From Anaerolineales bacterium (lineage in GTDB: Bacteria; Chloroflexota; Anaerolineae; Anaerolineales; UBA11858): a stretch of 15,577 nucleotides of DNA. Position numbers and translations under genes: made by a program. Location: contig WFTY01000139.1 in assembly GCA_015485245.1 (NCBI GenBank), positions 1 to 15,577 on the forward strand, in the 5' to 3' direction. Of the stretch, positions 7,717 through 13,568 are shown in pieces (within the stretch, counting starts at the first letter, position 1; each line of letters begins with the position of its first letter). The notes under the pieces were generated by a model, which ran no database searches, had not been told where the DNA came from, and worked only from the letters and a program-made list of their open reading frames with translations.

Positions 7717-8232
7717 TCAACGTTCCCAGACGAAAACGCGCTCGGGGACATCCAGATTCAGCACGGTGATGGTGATGCGCGAGGCTTCTTTCAGCACAGG
7801 CTGGCCGTCAACCCCGGAGGGAAAAGAAAGCACCCCGCGGACATGATGCCCGCCGCGCGGCGCATCCCAGGCGACGGCTGCAACGCTGTGACCGGTGTCC
7901 GTCGTCAGGGTAGCGAGGGCAGCCAGATCCATGCTCAAATCCACAGAATGGGTATTGAGCGAGACGCTGAAATCCAGCGTTCCTGCGGGGCTGTTGAGGT
8001 TGAGGGGAACGATCTCCACCACCACCGCGCCCTGTTCGTCCACGCGGGGCACGTCCTCCACCCAGAGGTCTGGGTAAGTCGCCGGGGGCTGTGGCGACAC
8101 TGGCGCTTCTGTTGCCGCCGGGGCCGCGACCGCCACTTCGGGTTGAAGCAAGGATTGCGAACTACAAGCCGTCAACAAAACGACCACGCCGCCCAGAGCC
8201 AAGCGAATAAACCAGCGATGGTTAATTATCAT
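7717..8232 (-). CDS. Lipoprotein with conserved-looking histidines, unknown function
   Basis: 171 aa. Lipobox LLTAC places the acylated cysteine at residue 23, followed by an Ala/Pro/Glu linker (25-55) and a beta-rich domain (60-171). Possible metal ligands are H95 (LNTHSVDL), H115 (TGHSVA) and the pair H129-H130 (RGGHHVRG). The start codon overlaps the stop of the preceding gene (ATGA) and GGAGG lies at proper distance, so I rejected the slightly longer MYGGYM start. The His arrangement and the partner gene (CCAHH membrane protein) are compatible with metal handling outside the membrane, but I know no characterised homologue. Confidence 0.83.
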   Translation of the reverse strand: MIINHRWFIRLALGGVVVLLTACSSQSLLQPEVAVAAPAATEAPVSPQPPATYPDLWVEDVPRVDEQGAVVVEIVPLNLNSPAGTLDFSVSLNTHSVDLSMDLAALATLTTDTGHSVAAVAWDAPRGGHHVRGVLSFPSGVDGQPVLKEASRITITVLNLDVPERVFVWER

Positions 8233-8720
8233 GTAACCTCCGTACACAGCTTCATATGTTCAATAGCTTTATTGCGTTCACGAATCAAAATCACGATCAT
8301 CAGCCCAATGCCAATAATCGTTATCCCCAACCCGACAAGCATAAAAGCGGTTTGATATTCCGCCAGAAAAGTGGCCGCCGCGGTCAGCCCCAAAATGGGC
8401 AGTACATCGGTGACATGATGCGCGCAGCAAGCAACCATTGCCAGTGTGGATGTCGCCCCGCTGGCTCCGGTGATCGCCCCCGATGACCCCGCGCCATTCA
8501 CAGGGACAAACAGACGCTTCTTCAAAATCGTATAGAGGGCCATTTGCACCCCAAACCCAACGATGAGGGGAATGATGATCCAACGCTCTTCCCAAAACAA
8601 ATCCAGGGCGTGCTGCGGGGTCTCGGCCCAGGTAACCAACCCAAAGTACAACGCAGTTAAAAAGGCCATGCCTGCCAGAGCGCCCCCCAGCGGCCAGAGA
8701 ATTCGTTTGGTCGGTGACAT
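8229..8720 (-). CDS. Four-TM membrane protein with a CCAHH motif (putative metal-handling)
   Basis: 163 aa with hydrophobic helices at about 10-31, 47-66, 90-118 and 124-146. The third helix carries CCAHH at 98-102 followed by VTDVLPILG, an intramembrane Cys-Cys/His-His cluster of the sort seen in small heavy-metal transport proteins such as MerT/MerC (analogy only; I cannot assign it to those families). A Gly/Ser-rich loop (75-90) precedes it. It is the first gene of an eight-gene operon reaching to 2225 and is driven by the operator/promoter at 8756-8824, which it shares with copper-related genes. That context points to copper, or heme-iron, delivery for cytochrome and cuproprotein assembly. 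Confidence 0.85.
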   Translation of the reverse strand: MSPTKRILWPLGGALAGMAFLTALYFGLVTWAETPQHALDLFWEERWIIIPLIVGFGVQMALYTILKKRLFVPVNGAGSSGAITGASGATSTLAMVACCAHHVTDVLPILGLTAAATFLAEYQTAFMLVGLGITIIGIGLMIVILIRERNKAIEHMKLCTEVT

Positions 8721-8755
8721 AAAAACAGTATTCCCTTCGCGTGTAGTTCTCCCCT

Positions 8756-8784
8756 ATCATAGCGAAGAGAGGCCCTCCCGACAT
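8756..8784 (-). promoter_or_regulatory. Promoter of the CCAHH / cytochrome c maturation operon
   Basis: On the minus strand, -35 ATGTCG (8784-8779), a 17-nt spacer and -10 TATGAT (8761-8756), with GGCGC (8789-8785) abutting the -35. The predicted start site is near 8749, giving a leader of about 29 nt. The layout is identical, base for base in spacing, to the promoter at 2151-2179. Confidence 0.72.
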
Positions 8785-8806
8785 GCGCCGTTTAGCGGGA
8801 GGGGGG

Positions 8807-8824
8807 ATAAGCAATTCCGCCTAT
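8807..8824. promoter_or_regulatory. Operator copy 2 (ATAAGC-N6-GCCTAT)
   Basis: Inverted repeat with one mismatch from the symmetric ATAGGC-N6-GCCTAT. It ends exactly 22 nt before the -35 of the CCAHH operon, the same distance as in copies 1 and 3. Only the direction toward 8720 has the matching GGCGC and -35 elements; the rightward side does not. Confidence 0.72.
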
Positions 8825-8862
8825 GTAAAACATCCTCCCCAAGCAGGGCATTTGTCACCTGG

Positions 8863-8898
8863 GCAAAACAAAAGCAGGCGATCGCGCGATCGCCTGCT
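8863..8898 (-). terminator. Rho-independent terminator of the sigma factor / DUF5667 operon
   Basis: A perfect 26-bp palindrome (8873-8898) built around two tandem GCGATCGC octamers lies 28 bp past the DUF5667 stop codon. On the minus strand it is followed directly by TTTTGTTTT. This is a strong stem plus U-tract in the minus orientation only. Confidence 0.9.
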
Positions 8899-8926
8899 GC
8901 ATCATCTTGCTGACTGGAGGACAAAC

Positions 8927-10159
8927 CTAGTGATTCATCCCTCCGCCGTCCTGCCCGCCGTCGCCACCAGGCATGCCGCCCTGGCCGTCATCGTGGCCTC
9001 CGCCGTTATTGCCGGACATCCCGCCGCCATTCGACTCGGCGCCACCATTGCCGCCCGACATCGTCGGCGTGAACGTGGGAGTCGCCGCTGCGCCGTTGCC
9101 CATGCCATTGCCCATGCCAGAGTTATTCGCAGCATCGGGAGTATACATGGCCTCTCCGGTACCCGCCCCCATATTTCCGTTTCCAGCGCCGTTTTCATTC
9201 CCGGCGGGCATCTGCGGCGCGGGAGTTTCCATCGGGCCATTGCCATTGCCGTTCATCGAGCCATCGCCAGCGGGCATGCCGCCTTCATTGTGCTCGCCAC
9301 CAGGCGCGCCTGCGGGTTGACCAGCCGGAGGGATCATGTTATCCGTGGGCTGGGCATCCATGCCATCACCCGGTTGACCTGCGCCTTCCATCGGGCCATT
9401 CTGACCATTCTGATCACCCTGGCCATCGTGCTGCTCCTGGAGGCCCTGCATCAAATGCTCCTGGATGGCCGTCTGCTCCCGCTGGGAAACCTGCAACGCC
9501 ATTTGGAGCGCCGCTTGCGCCTGCTCCGGCGCGGATTCCGCCAGGATGCTCAAAGTCTGAGTGTGCTGCTGCAGCGATTGCTCAAGCTGTGCGCGGACCG
9601 CCTCCATCTGCTGAGGGTCGCGCTCGGCAGCCGCCGGCACCATCTCGGCGAGGCCCTGCATCTCAGCGTTCAGCGCCTCGACGGCGGCGGGCAGGTTGTC
9701 GAACTGCCCCGTCGCCACCAGGGTGGCGATCTCATCCACGCGCCGCTGAGTGAACGTCGCCTGCAATTGCAGATCAGCCACCGGGTCTTGCGTCAGCGCC
9801 AACTGGGCATCTTCCACCAGCGTTTTCACGGGAAAGAGCAAATCTCCCGGCAGCGCATCCTGCGCGGCGTAGGCCGTTGCGCCAGCCCCACCTGCCAATA
9901 AAGTAAAAGCTACGATCAGTGAACTTAGTAGAGGTAACATCGTCATTTTCTCCTTTCGTCTAAAGAACTGGATGTTCCGCTTCACTAGACTATGACGGGG
10001 AAAAGACGATTGGGATACGGCCTCTCGAAGAGAATCCGCTTCAGCCAGGAATTGCGCCCGGCCGCGCGCTGCGGCTTCGGGATCGCGCGGGGGCACATCC
10101 TTCAATTGTTCAATATATGCCCGCAGCCGGGGGTGGATGTTCTTCTCAGGATCAGTCAT
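8927..10159 (-). CDS. DUF5667-type membrane protein with Gly/Asn/Met-rich tail, putative anti-sigma or sigma-controlled effector
   Basis: 410 aa. The cytosolic N-terminal region (1-72) contains HPRLRAYIEQLKDVPPRDPE and is the size of a small anti-sigma segment. TM helix at about 76-97. A DUF5667-like helical domain (98-200) opens with AQDALPGDLLFPVKTLVEDAQLAL, the characteristic start of that family. A long helix with Gln-rich stretches runs to about 243. Residues 243-410 are low complexity, rich in Gly, Asn, Met, Asp and His, and end in DGGGMNH. The ATG overlaps the sigma gene stop by 8 bp, with AGAGGA as ribosome site, so both are made together. The ECF plus DUF5667 pairing is recurrent in Actinobacteria and Chloroflexi; the regulatory role is inferred from that. 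The Met/His-rich tail could bind metal. Confidence 0.87.
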   Translation of the reverse strand: MTDPEKNIHPRLRAYIEQLKDVPPRDPEAAARGRAQFLAEADSLREAVSQSSFPRHSLVKRNIQFFRRKEKMTMLPLLSSLIVAFTLLAGGAGATAYAAQDALPGDLLFPVKTLVEDAQLALTQDPVADLQLQATFTQRRVDEIATLVATGQFDNLPAAVEALNAEMQGLAEMVPAAAERDPQQMEAVRAQLEQSLQQHTQTLSILAESAPEQAQAALQMALQVSQREQTAIQEHLMQGLQEQHDGQGDQNGQNGPMEGAGQPGDGMDAQPTDNMIPPAGQPAGAPGGEHNEGGMPAGDGSMNGNGNGPMETPAPQMPAGNENGAGNGNMGAGTGEAMYTPDAANNSGMGNGMGNGAAATPTFTPTMSGGNGGAESNGGGMSGNNGGGHDDGQGGMPGGDGGQDGGGMNH

Positions 10160-10697
10160 AGGTTTCCTCTTCAGCGGCAATCAACAGCCGCTCCAGCGAC
10201 GCCAGCGCACGGTGCTGCATGGATTTGATGGCGCCCACTGTTTTACCCATAATATCCGCGACCTCTTGATTGGACAATTCTTCCAGATACTTCAACACAA
10301 TCACCTGGCGCTGTTCGGCGGTTAAAAAGCGCAACGCCGCGCGCACTCGCTCACTTTCCAGCTTATGCTCAACACGCTGAGCCAGGTCAACGTCGCCAGG
10401 CAGGGCCTTTTGATCGTCCAGGGCCACCGGCGGCGTGCGGCGGTAGTGATCCACCACCCAGTTGTGCGCCACGCGGTAGAGATACGCCTGGAGGTGTTCT
10501 TTGGGGCCACCGCCGCGCTTCAGCGCCTGCAAAAAACGGCTGAAGGTATCGGCGACGCAATCCTCCGCCAGGTTCGCATCTCCCAACAAGCGCATCGCAT
10601 AGCGATACAGTTTCGGGCTGTAGTGATCATAGATCTCAGCCAGCGCCTGCGAGTCGAACTGGCGGGCTAGCTGCAACAAATAGCGTTCAGAGGTCAC
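10152..10697 (-). CDS. ECF-type RNA polymerase sigma factor
   Basis: 181 aa, usual for extracytoplasmic-function sigma factors. Region 2 (about 13-90) includes YDHYSPKLYRYAMRLLGD and LYRVAHNWVVDHYRR. Region 4 (about 118-172) has a clear helix-turn-helix: LTAEQRQVIVLKYLEELSNQEVADIMG followed by TVGAIKSMQHRALASLERL. The start is GTG at 10697; there is no good ribosome site, and the candidate -10 at 10709-10714 would leave a leader of only about 4 nt, so the message may be effectively leaderless. It is co-translated with the DUF5667 membrane protein. Its target promoters are unknown. Confidence 0.93.
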   Translation of the reverse strand: MTSERYLLQLARQFDSQALAEIYDHYSPKLYRYAMRLLGDANLAEDCVADTFSRFLQALKRGGGPKEHLQAYLYRVAHNWVVDHYRRTPPVALDDQKALPGDVDLAQRVEHKLESERVRAALRFLTAEQRQVIVLKYLEELSNQEVADIMGKTVGAIKSMQHRALASLERLLIAAEEETYD

Positions 10698-10708
10698 GTT
10701 GGCTTTAC

Positions 10709-10731
10709 TTTATATGACGGATTCGATCCGT
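10709..10731 (-). promoter_or_regulatory. Candidate sigma-gene promoter with palindromic operator
   Basis: The minus-strand -10 TATAAA (10714-10709) lies 11 nt before the GTG start. Just upstream, inside the -35/-10 spacer, is the inverted repeat ACGGAT-N3-ATCCGT (10717-10731, perfect 6-bp arms). No convincing -35 was found. The palindrome position fits a repressor or autoregulatory site. It follows the glutaredoxin stop by 20 bp and has no T-tract, so it is not a terminator. Confidence 0.45.
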
Positions 10732-10751
10732 AAGGGATACGGGGAGAAGGT

Positions 10752-11051
10752 TCAATTCTCAACGGCTAGATCACCGCGCTGCTGCAACAAGGCCCGGACG
10801 CGCTCAAGGTTGTTGCCGAAGCCAATCAACACCTCCCCGTCAATCACCAGGGTGGGCGTGATGAAGCGCCCGGCCACTTCCTTCAATTCTCGCATATAGC
10901 TTTCGTTGGCGATCACATCGCGCTCATCATAGGCGATGTTCTGTTGGGCGAAGAAACGCTTCGCCATTTGACAATCTGCTCAGGTGGGTTGCGTGTATAA
11001 CAGAATCCCCCGCGGCGTTTTCTTGCGCTTCAACAATCGGTTCAACATCAT
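10752..11051 (-). CDS. Glutaredoxin/NrdH-like protein, candidate selenoprotein (in-frame TGA at the first redox cysteine, UxxC)
   Basis: Reading through one TGA gives a 99-aa thioredoxin-fold protein. The beta strand RGILLYTQPT is followed by U24-A-D-C27, then QMAKRFFAQQNIAYDERDV, the cis-Pro segment FITPTLVIDGE and the GFG-N-LERVRALL C-terminal helix. In ordinary members the motif is CPDC, so TGA (10982-10980) sits exactly at the catalytic N-terminal cysteine. The frame is open on both sides of the TGA. It starts with ATGATG 3 nt after the upstream stop, with AGGAG at proper spacing. A stem-loop 14 nt past the TGA fits the bacterial SECIS rule. Without recoding, only the inactive 71-aa piece starting at M29 (10967) would be called, which begins after both catalytic residues. 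The alternative is a point mutation or sequencing error of TGC/TGT. Confidence 0.8.
10947..10982 (-). ncRNA. Candidate bacterial SECIS element in the glutaredoxin mRNA
   Basis: On the minus-strand mRNA, UGA (10982-10980) is followed after 14 nt by GGCGAAG (10965-10959), loop CGUUU (10958-10954) and CUUCGCC (10953-10947). This is a perfect 7-bp stem with a 5-nt apical loop. UGA to loop is 21 nt, and a G is the second loop base. Both agree with the published bSECIS consensus (16-37 nt; G among the first two loop bases). A weaker lower stem, UUGU with ACAG, can form across an internal loop. Confidence 0.65.
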
Positions 11052-11054
11052 CAA

Positions 11055-11543
11055 TTACTCCTCGCGTTTCAGGATAAACCAGGTGCTCAAAAGCGAGAAA
11101 AACGCCATACCGCTCCAAAAGAGAACGTAAAGCGCTTTGTCTCTGGGGGGGCGCGCGGCGCGATACGCACGCGCATCGCGCGCAGCCACATAGCTTTCCG
11201 CAGCAACCTCCCAGGCCACCTGATGGGAAAACAACCCCACAAGCAGCCGCGACCAGAGTGGATAAGGCGAATGCCCCCGGCGCGGCCAGGCCAATATCAC
11301 AACATGCAACAACGGCACCGGCAGGGTTTGCAAATGGCCAAACTCGTGAAGGGCGGTGAGCTCCAAACGAGTTTGCAGCGGCAACCCGCGGCGTACAATC
11401 CAGTTCACTAGGCCGGGGTGAGGTAAGGAAACGCCTGCCACCCGCACCCGATGCAGATGCGCCTCGGTGACGCGAATCTCCGCCGGGAGATGATACCAGG
11501 TCTCCTCCTGGCGTTGATATGCGCGAATCGGCTCCTTCGTCAT
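11055..11543 (-). CDS. Membrane protein with HEFGH zinc-peptidase-like motif
   Basis: 162 aa. A zinc-binding HExxH motif (HEFGH, 66-70) is embedded in LELTALHEFGHLQTLPV and precedes a hydrophobic helix (about 72-86). A downstream WEVAAESY (111-118) offers E112 or E116 as third ligand, as in gluzincin-type folds. A second hydrophobic helix is at 137-157. Whether it is an active peptidase is unknown; length and motif resemble small membrane metallopeptidase-like proteins. GGAGG precedes the ATG and a TATAAT (11570-11565, minus strand) lies 21 nt upstream, so it probably has its own promoter. The glutaredoxin ATG follows its stop by 3 nt, so the two are one operon. Confidence 0.8.
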   Translation of the reverse strand: MTKEPIRAYQRQEETWYHLPAEIRVTEAHLHRVRVAGVSLPHPGLVNWIVRRGLPLQTRLELTALHEFGHLQTLPVPLLHVVILAWPRRGHSPYPLWSRLLVGLFSHQVAWEVAAESYVAARDARAYRAARPPRDKALYVLFWSGMAFFSLLSTWFILKREE

Positions 11544-11564
11544 GCCAACCTCCGTGTAGCCTCC

Positions 11565-11570
11565 ATTATA
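11565..11570 (-). promoter_or_regulatory. -10 element of the HEFGH/glutaredoxin operon
   Basis: A perfect TATAAT on the minus strand, 21 nt before the ATG at 11543. No good -35 is present because the expected place is occupied by the terminator stem at 11579-11609. This is a weak or factor-dependent promoter call. Confidence 0.45.
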
Positions 11571-11609
11571 ACCATAAACAACGGCCCCACCATCGTAGCG
11601 GGGCCGTTG
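11571..11609 (-). terminator. Terminator after the cytochrome c gene
   Basis: Perfect 10-bp GC-rich arms, CAACGGCCCC and GGGGCCGTTG (11579-11588 / 11600-11609), around an 11-nt loop, 18 bp after the cytochrome c stop. On the minus strand a modest T-rich stretch (TTTATGG) follows. It is the only strong hairpin between the two operons. Confidence 0.75.
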
Positions 11610-11627
11610 ACCTCACTCCGCGAGCGA

Positions 11628-12146
11628 TCAGGGGAGTGTCTTCAGAAATTCGAGCAAATCTGCCAGGTCCTCATCGCTCAACTGCCAGCGCGGCATCACG
11701 GAACTCAGCCGTTCGCCGTTGGGGTGACGGCCTTCCACCACCGCCAGACGAAAGGTCTCCAGATCATACCCTTCCGCCCCATCGTGGCCGCCGGCTTCTT
11801 CGTGCTCCCCCTCGCTGGTGAGCGCCTGGTAGCGGATATCCGGCGCTTCGATGACCTGCATGTGCATGGCGCGGCGTCCGCCGCGGCCGTCCACGCCGTG
11901 GCAGGAAGCGCAGGCCAGCGAAGCGCCCATCATGCCGCCGAAGCCCGGCCCGCCTGTGTAGCGGATTCGCTCGCCGCGATCGTTGGTCGCGGTGTAGAAG
12001 ATGCGCTCACCGTTGGATGAGAAGTTCCCCCCAAACCAGCGCCCGCCACCCGGAGCCGCGGGCGCACCCGGCCAGGCAGTCGCACAGGCTGCCAGCAAGA
12101 GGCTGCCCAGGATGCCAAACAAGGCAAAACGCAAAAGTTTACTCAT
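11628..12146 (-). CDS. Monoheme cytochrome c lipoprotein
   Basis: 172 aa. Lipobox LLLAAC gives acylated C21. A Gly/Pro-rich linker precedes the class I cytochrome c domain: heme motif CASCH (C79, C82, H83) in the context LACASCHGVDGRGG, with a probable axial methionine M151 in SSVMPRWQ. The C-terminal helix LSDEDLADLLEFLKTLP is the usual family ending. H95 and the HEEAGGHDG loop (115-122) add acidic/His residues. It is an electron carrier on the outer face of the membrane and a natural client of the CcmF/CcmH system encoded in the same window. ATG 12146 has GGAGG upstream; the longer frame lacks the signal peptide at its start. Confidence 0.92.
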   Translation of the reverse strand: MSKLLRFALFGILGSLLLAACATAWPGAPAAPGGGRWFGGNFSSNGERIFYTATNDRGERIRYTGGPGFGGMMGASLACASCHGVDGRGGRRAMHMQVIEAPDIRYQALTSEGEHEEAGGHDGAEGYDLETFRLAVVEGRHPNGERLSSVMPRWQLSDEDLADLLEFLKTLP

Positions 12147-12159
12147 CGCGCCCTCCTCA

Positions 12160-12441
12160 TCAGACCGATTTACGGGGACGCGGCGCCCCACAGGCCGGAC
12201 AAGCCGCATCTTCGGGGGAGAGAGAGTGCCCACAGTAGACACACGGCTGCGACTTCAACGCCGCTCCACAGGTAGGGCACCAGGTAAAGCTGGACTGCAC
12301 CGGCGTGCGACAGCTCGGACAGTAGGCTTGGGCTGAAGGGACGACTTGCAGAGTCTCCCTGGGCGCGGGGGCGCGCTCCGAGGCCAGAGGTTTTTGGCGT
12401 ACAATTTGTAATATATCTCGAACAGGGCTTCCACCACACAT
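12160..12441 (-). CDS. Double zinc-ribbon protein
   Basis: 93 aa. Four CxxC knuckles (C41/C44, C55/C58, C67/C70, C81/C84) form two zinc ribbons of the DZR type, similar in layout to the ribbons of the CcmI-like protein at 3495-3998. There is no signal peptide or TM segment, so it is cytosolic. The N-terminus MCGGSPVRDI has an additional cysteine. AAGGAG lies 7 bases before the ATG, and the cytochrome c gene begins 13 bp after the stop, so they are probably co-transcribed. The function is unknown. Confidence 0.8.
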   Translation of the reverse strand: MCGGSPVRDILQIVRQKPLASERAPAPRETLQVVPSAQAYCPSCRTPVQSSFTWCPTCGAALKSQPCVYCGHSLSPEDAACPACGAPRPRKSV

Positions 12442-12553
12442 GGCTCAACTCCTTATCCATTGCATTGTCAAGAAGGATAGCAAGGTTTTGTAAAGATAGC
12501 TTGAAGATTCGATAAAGATTGTTTATAGCCCCCTAACCAGGCGAAGACTGGTC
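12442..12553. other. AT-rich intergenic region, no gene
   Basis: 112 bp between the four-TM gene and the zinc-ribbon gene. The stop-codon region holds complementary arms GGCGAAG / CTTCGCC (minus strand, arms at 12558-12564 and 12538-12544) that could fold, but no T-tract follows. The stretch 12470-12530 is AT-rich and probably carries the promoter for the zinc-ribbon/cytochrome genes, although I cannot assign clear hexamers. Confidence 0.4.
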
Positions 12554-12994
12554 TCATCTCTTCGCCGTGCGGTGCAACAACAAGCCATAAAGAACAAATA
12601 CGGGGAGGAAAGCAATGTTAATGAATAAATAAGCGCCCAGAGCAGGGGGACGCCAGGCCCCGGCGACGTAGGTGGCGTAATTGAACAAAAGCGCCGCATA
12701 GATCGAGATGGTCAGCACGACCAACCCCAACGACGCAGCCCAGTGACGCCCCCGGAAGTATCCCCAAGCGAAGACCAGCGCGAGCAGAGCGTTGACCGCG
12801 TCCAGCGAGGCCATACCAACAAAGAAGATAATCACCTGCTCGCTCCAGCCGCCCGGAGGCGGCGGAGCGGGGAAATCAATCGCCCCGCGCGCCTCCATCA
12901 TGGCAAGGCCGCGCAGATTGACAAAAATATGTATCGCCTGATACACCGCGTACCAAGCAACCAACCAAGACATCCATTTACTGCGGAAGCGCAT
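12554..12994 (-). CDS. Four-TM membrane protein of unknown function
   Basis: 146 aa with helices at about 8-30, 53-76, 86-108 and 119-141 and a proline-rich loop (42-50, APPPPGGW) between helices 1 and 2. There are no cysteines. ATG 12994 is chosen because GGAG lies 9 bases upstream; an ATG five codons earlier (13009) has its GGAG too close. The first 17 bases overlap the end of an ABC-transporter remnant read in another frame. I recognise no family. Confidence 0.75.
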   Translation of the reverse strand: MRFRSKWMSWLVAWYAVYQAIHIFVNLRGLAMMEARGAIDFPAPPPPGGWSEQVIIFFVGMASLDAVNALLALVFAWGYFRGRHWAASLGLVVLTISIYAALLFNYATYVAGAWRPPALGAYLFINIAFLPVFVLYGLLLHRTAKR

Positions 12995-13082
12995 CACGCC
13001 GCTCTCCATTCTCCAACCACAACACACGGTCGACAATCTCATTCAACCGGTGGTCATGAGTAATGATAACAGTAGTGCGCCC
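12978..13082 (-). pseudogene. C-terminal remnant of an ABC-transporter ATP-binding protein
   Basis: The frame encodes GRTTVIITHDHR, then LNEIVDRVLWLENGE, followed by about seven residues and a TAA. It matches the end of MacB/DevA-type ATPases: strand, H-loop (THDHR with the catalytic His), helix and the LENG(E/R) turn. The Walker A, signature and Walker B regions are absent upstream; the DNA there instead encodes the small TM ORF and the HMA protein. The remnant is 34 codons and has no start, so it looks like the scar of a deletion. It overlaps the four-TM gene by 17 bp. Confidence 0.6.
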
Positions 13083-13180
13083 CACACCGCCACCGGAAAG
13101 ATCAGCAGGCTTATGGTCGCGACAATCGCCCACCGCTGGGTCAGCCAGGGATTCAGGGCAATGTCATCATCTGCCTGCAC
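13043..13180 (-). CDS. Small single-TM ORF (possible small membrane protein)
   Basis: 45 aa from a GTG at 13180. Acidic N-terminus (QADDDIALNPWL), then one strongly hydrophobic helix (about 17-41, WAIVATISLLIFPVAVWGALL). It begins 13 bp after the HMA stop on the same strand, as expected for a co-transcribed small gene, but has no clear ribosome site and overlaps the ABC remnant in another frame. It could equally be a permease fragment from the same deleted transporter. Confidence 0.4.
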   Translation of the reverse strand: MQADDDIALNPWLTQRWAIVATISLLIFPVAVWGALLLSLLMTTG

Positions 13181-13193
13181 GCCAGTCAGACAA

Positions 13194-13526
13194 TTACCAA
13201 CGCAGGGCGTCCTTTGCCGGCAGGACTTTGACAACCTCCGCGACATAGTGGTGCCGGCCATCGTTTCCCGCATCCGTCACCGCCTGTGTGAGATCTTCGG
13301 GAGTGACGCGCTCCGGGTCGTAAGCCGCAGCGGCGATATTCATCCCCAGGTTGACATCGGCCAACAGCACTCCGTCTATCGAGAGCAACCCGTTGCGGAC
13401 GCGCGCCGCGCAATTGGGGCATCCCATCCCAGAAACGGCCAGGTAAACCGCCTGAGCAGAAACCAGCGCAGCTTCGTCCAGCGGCTTTTCCATCGGTTCG
13501 ACATGACAGTTGTCTTTCTCGGACAT
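13194..13526 (-). CDS. HMA-domain (CopZ-like) metal-binding protein with N- and C-terminal extensions
   Basis: 110 aa. The heavy-metal-associated ferredoxin-like fold covers about 27-95, with metal-binding GMGCPNC (C36, C39) followed by AARVRNGLLSIDGV, the usual HMA helix. The extended N-terminus (C7, H8) and the HH at 92-93 could add ligands. CopZ-type proteins carry Cu(I) in the cytosol and pass it to CopA, whose gene lies across the divergent promoter. It is longer than classic CopZ (about 70 aa), and CPNC replaces the common CxSC, so another metal is possible. AGGTG lies before the ATG. The leader contains a nested hairpin (13569-13619) and the promoter is at 13649-13677. Confidence 0.87.
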   Translation of the reverse strand: MSEKDNCHVEPMEKPLDEAALVSAQAVYLAVSGMGCPNCAARVRNGLLSIDGVLLADVNLGMNIAAAAYDPERVTPEDLTQAVTDAGNDGRHHYVAEVVKVLPAKDALRW

Positions 13527-13568
13527 AGTTACACCTCGTATTATAAAATATGTGTAGAAGATGAAGAC

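Noticed and set aside
8783..9901. A 372-codon open frame on the plus strand
   Set aside because: It is antisense to the DUF5667 gene; its Ala/Arg/His-rich composition is what a shadow frame of the Gly/Asn-rich tail gives, and it has no recognisable domain.
10947..10965. The stem-loop inside the glutaredoxin gene as a terminator
   Set aside because: It lies within coding sequence and has no T-tract; position relative to the TGA fits a SECIS better.
10752..10967. Plain 71-aa glutaredoxin fragment as the true gene
   Set aside because: It starts after both catalytic residues and has no ribosome site; the upstream half, in the same frame, supplies the missing strand and active site with only one TGA between.
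13540..13545. Minus-strand TATAAT just before the HMA gene
   Set aside because: A start site from it would fall within the ribosome site and no -35 is present; the promoter at 13649-13677 matches the shared pattern.
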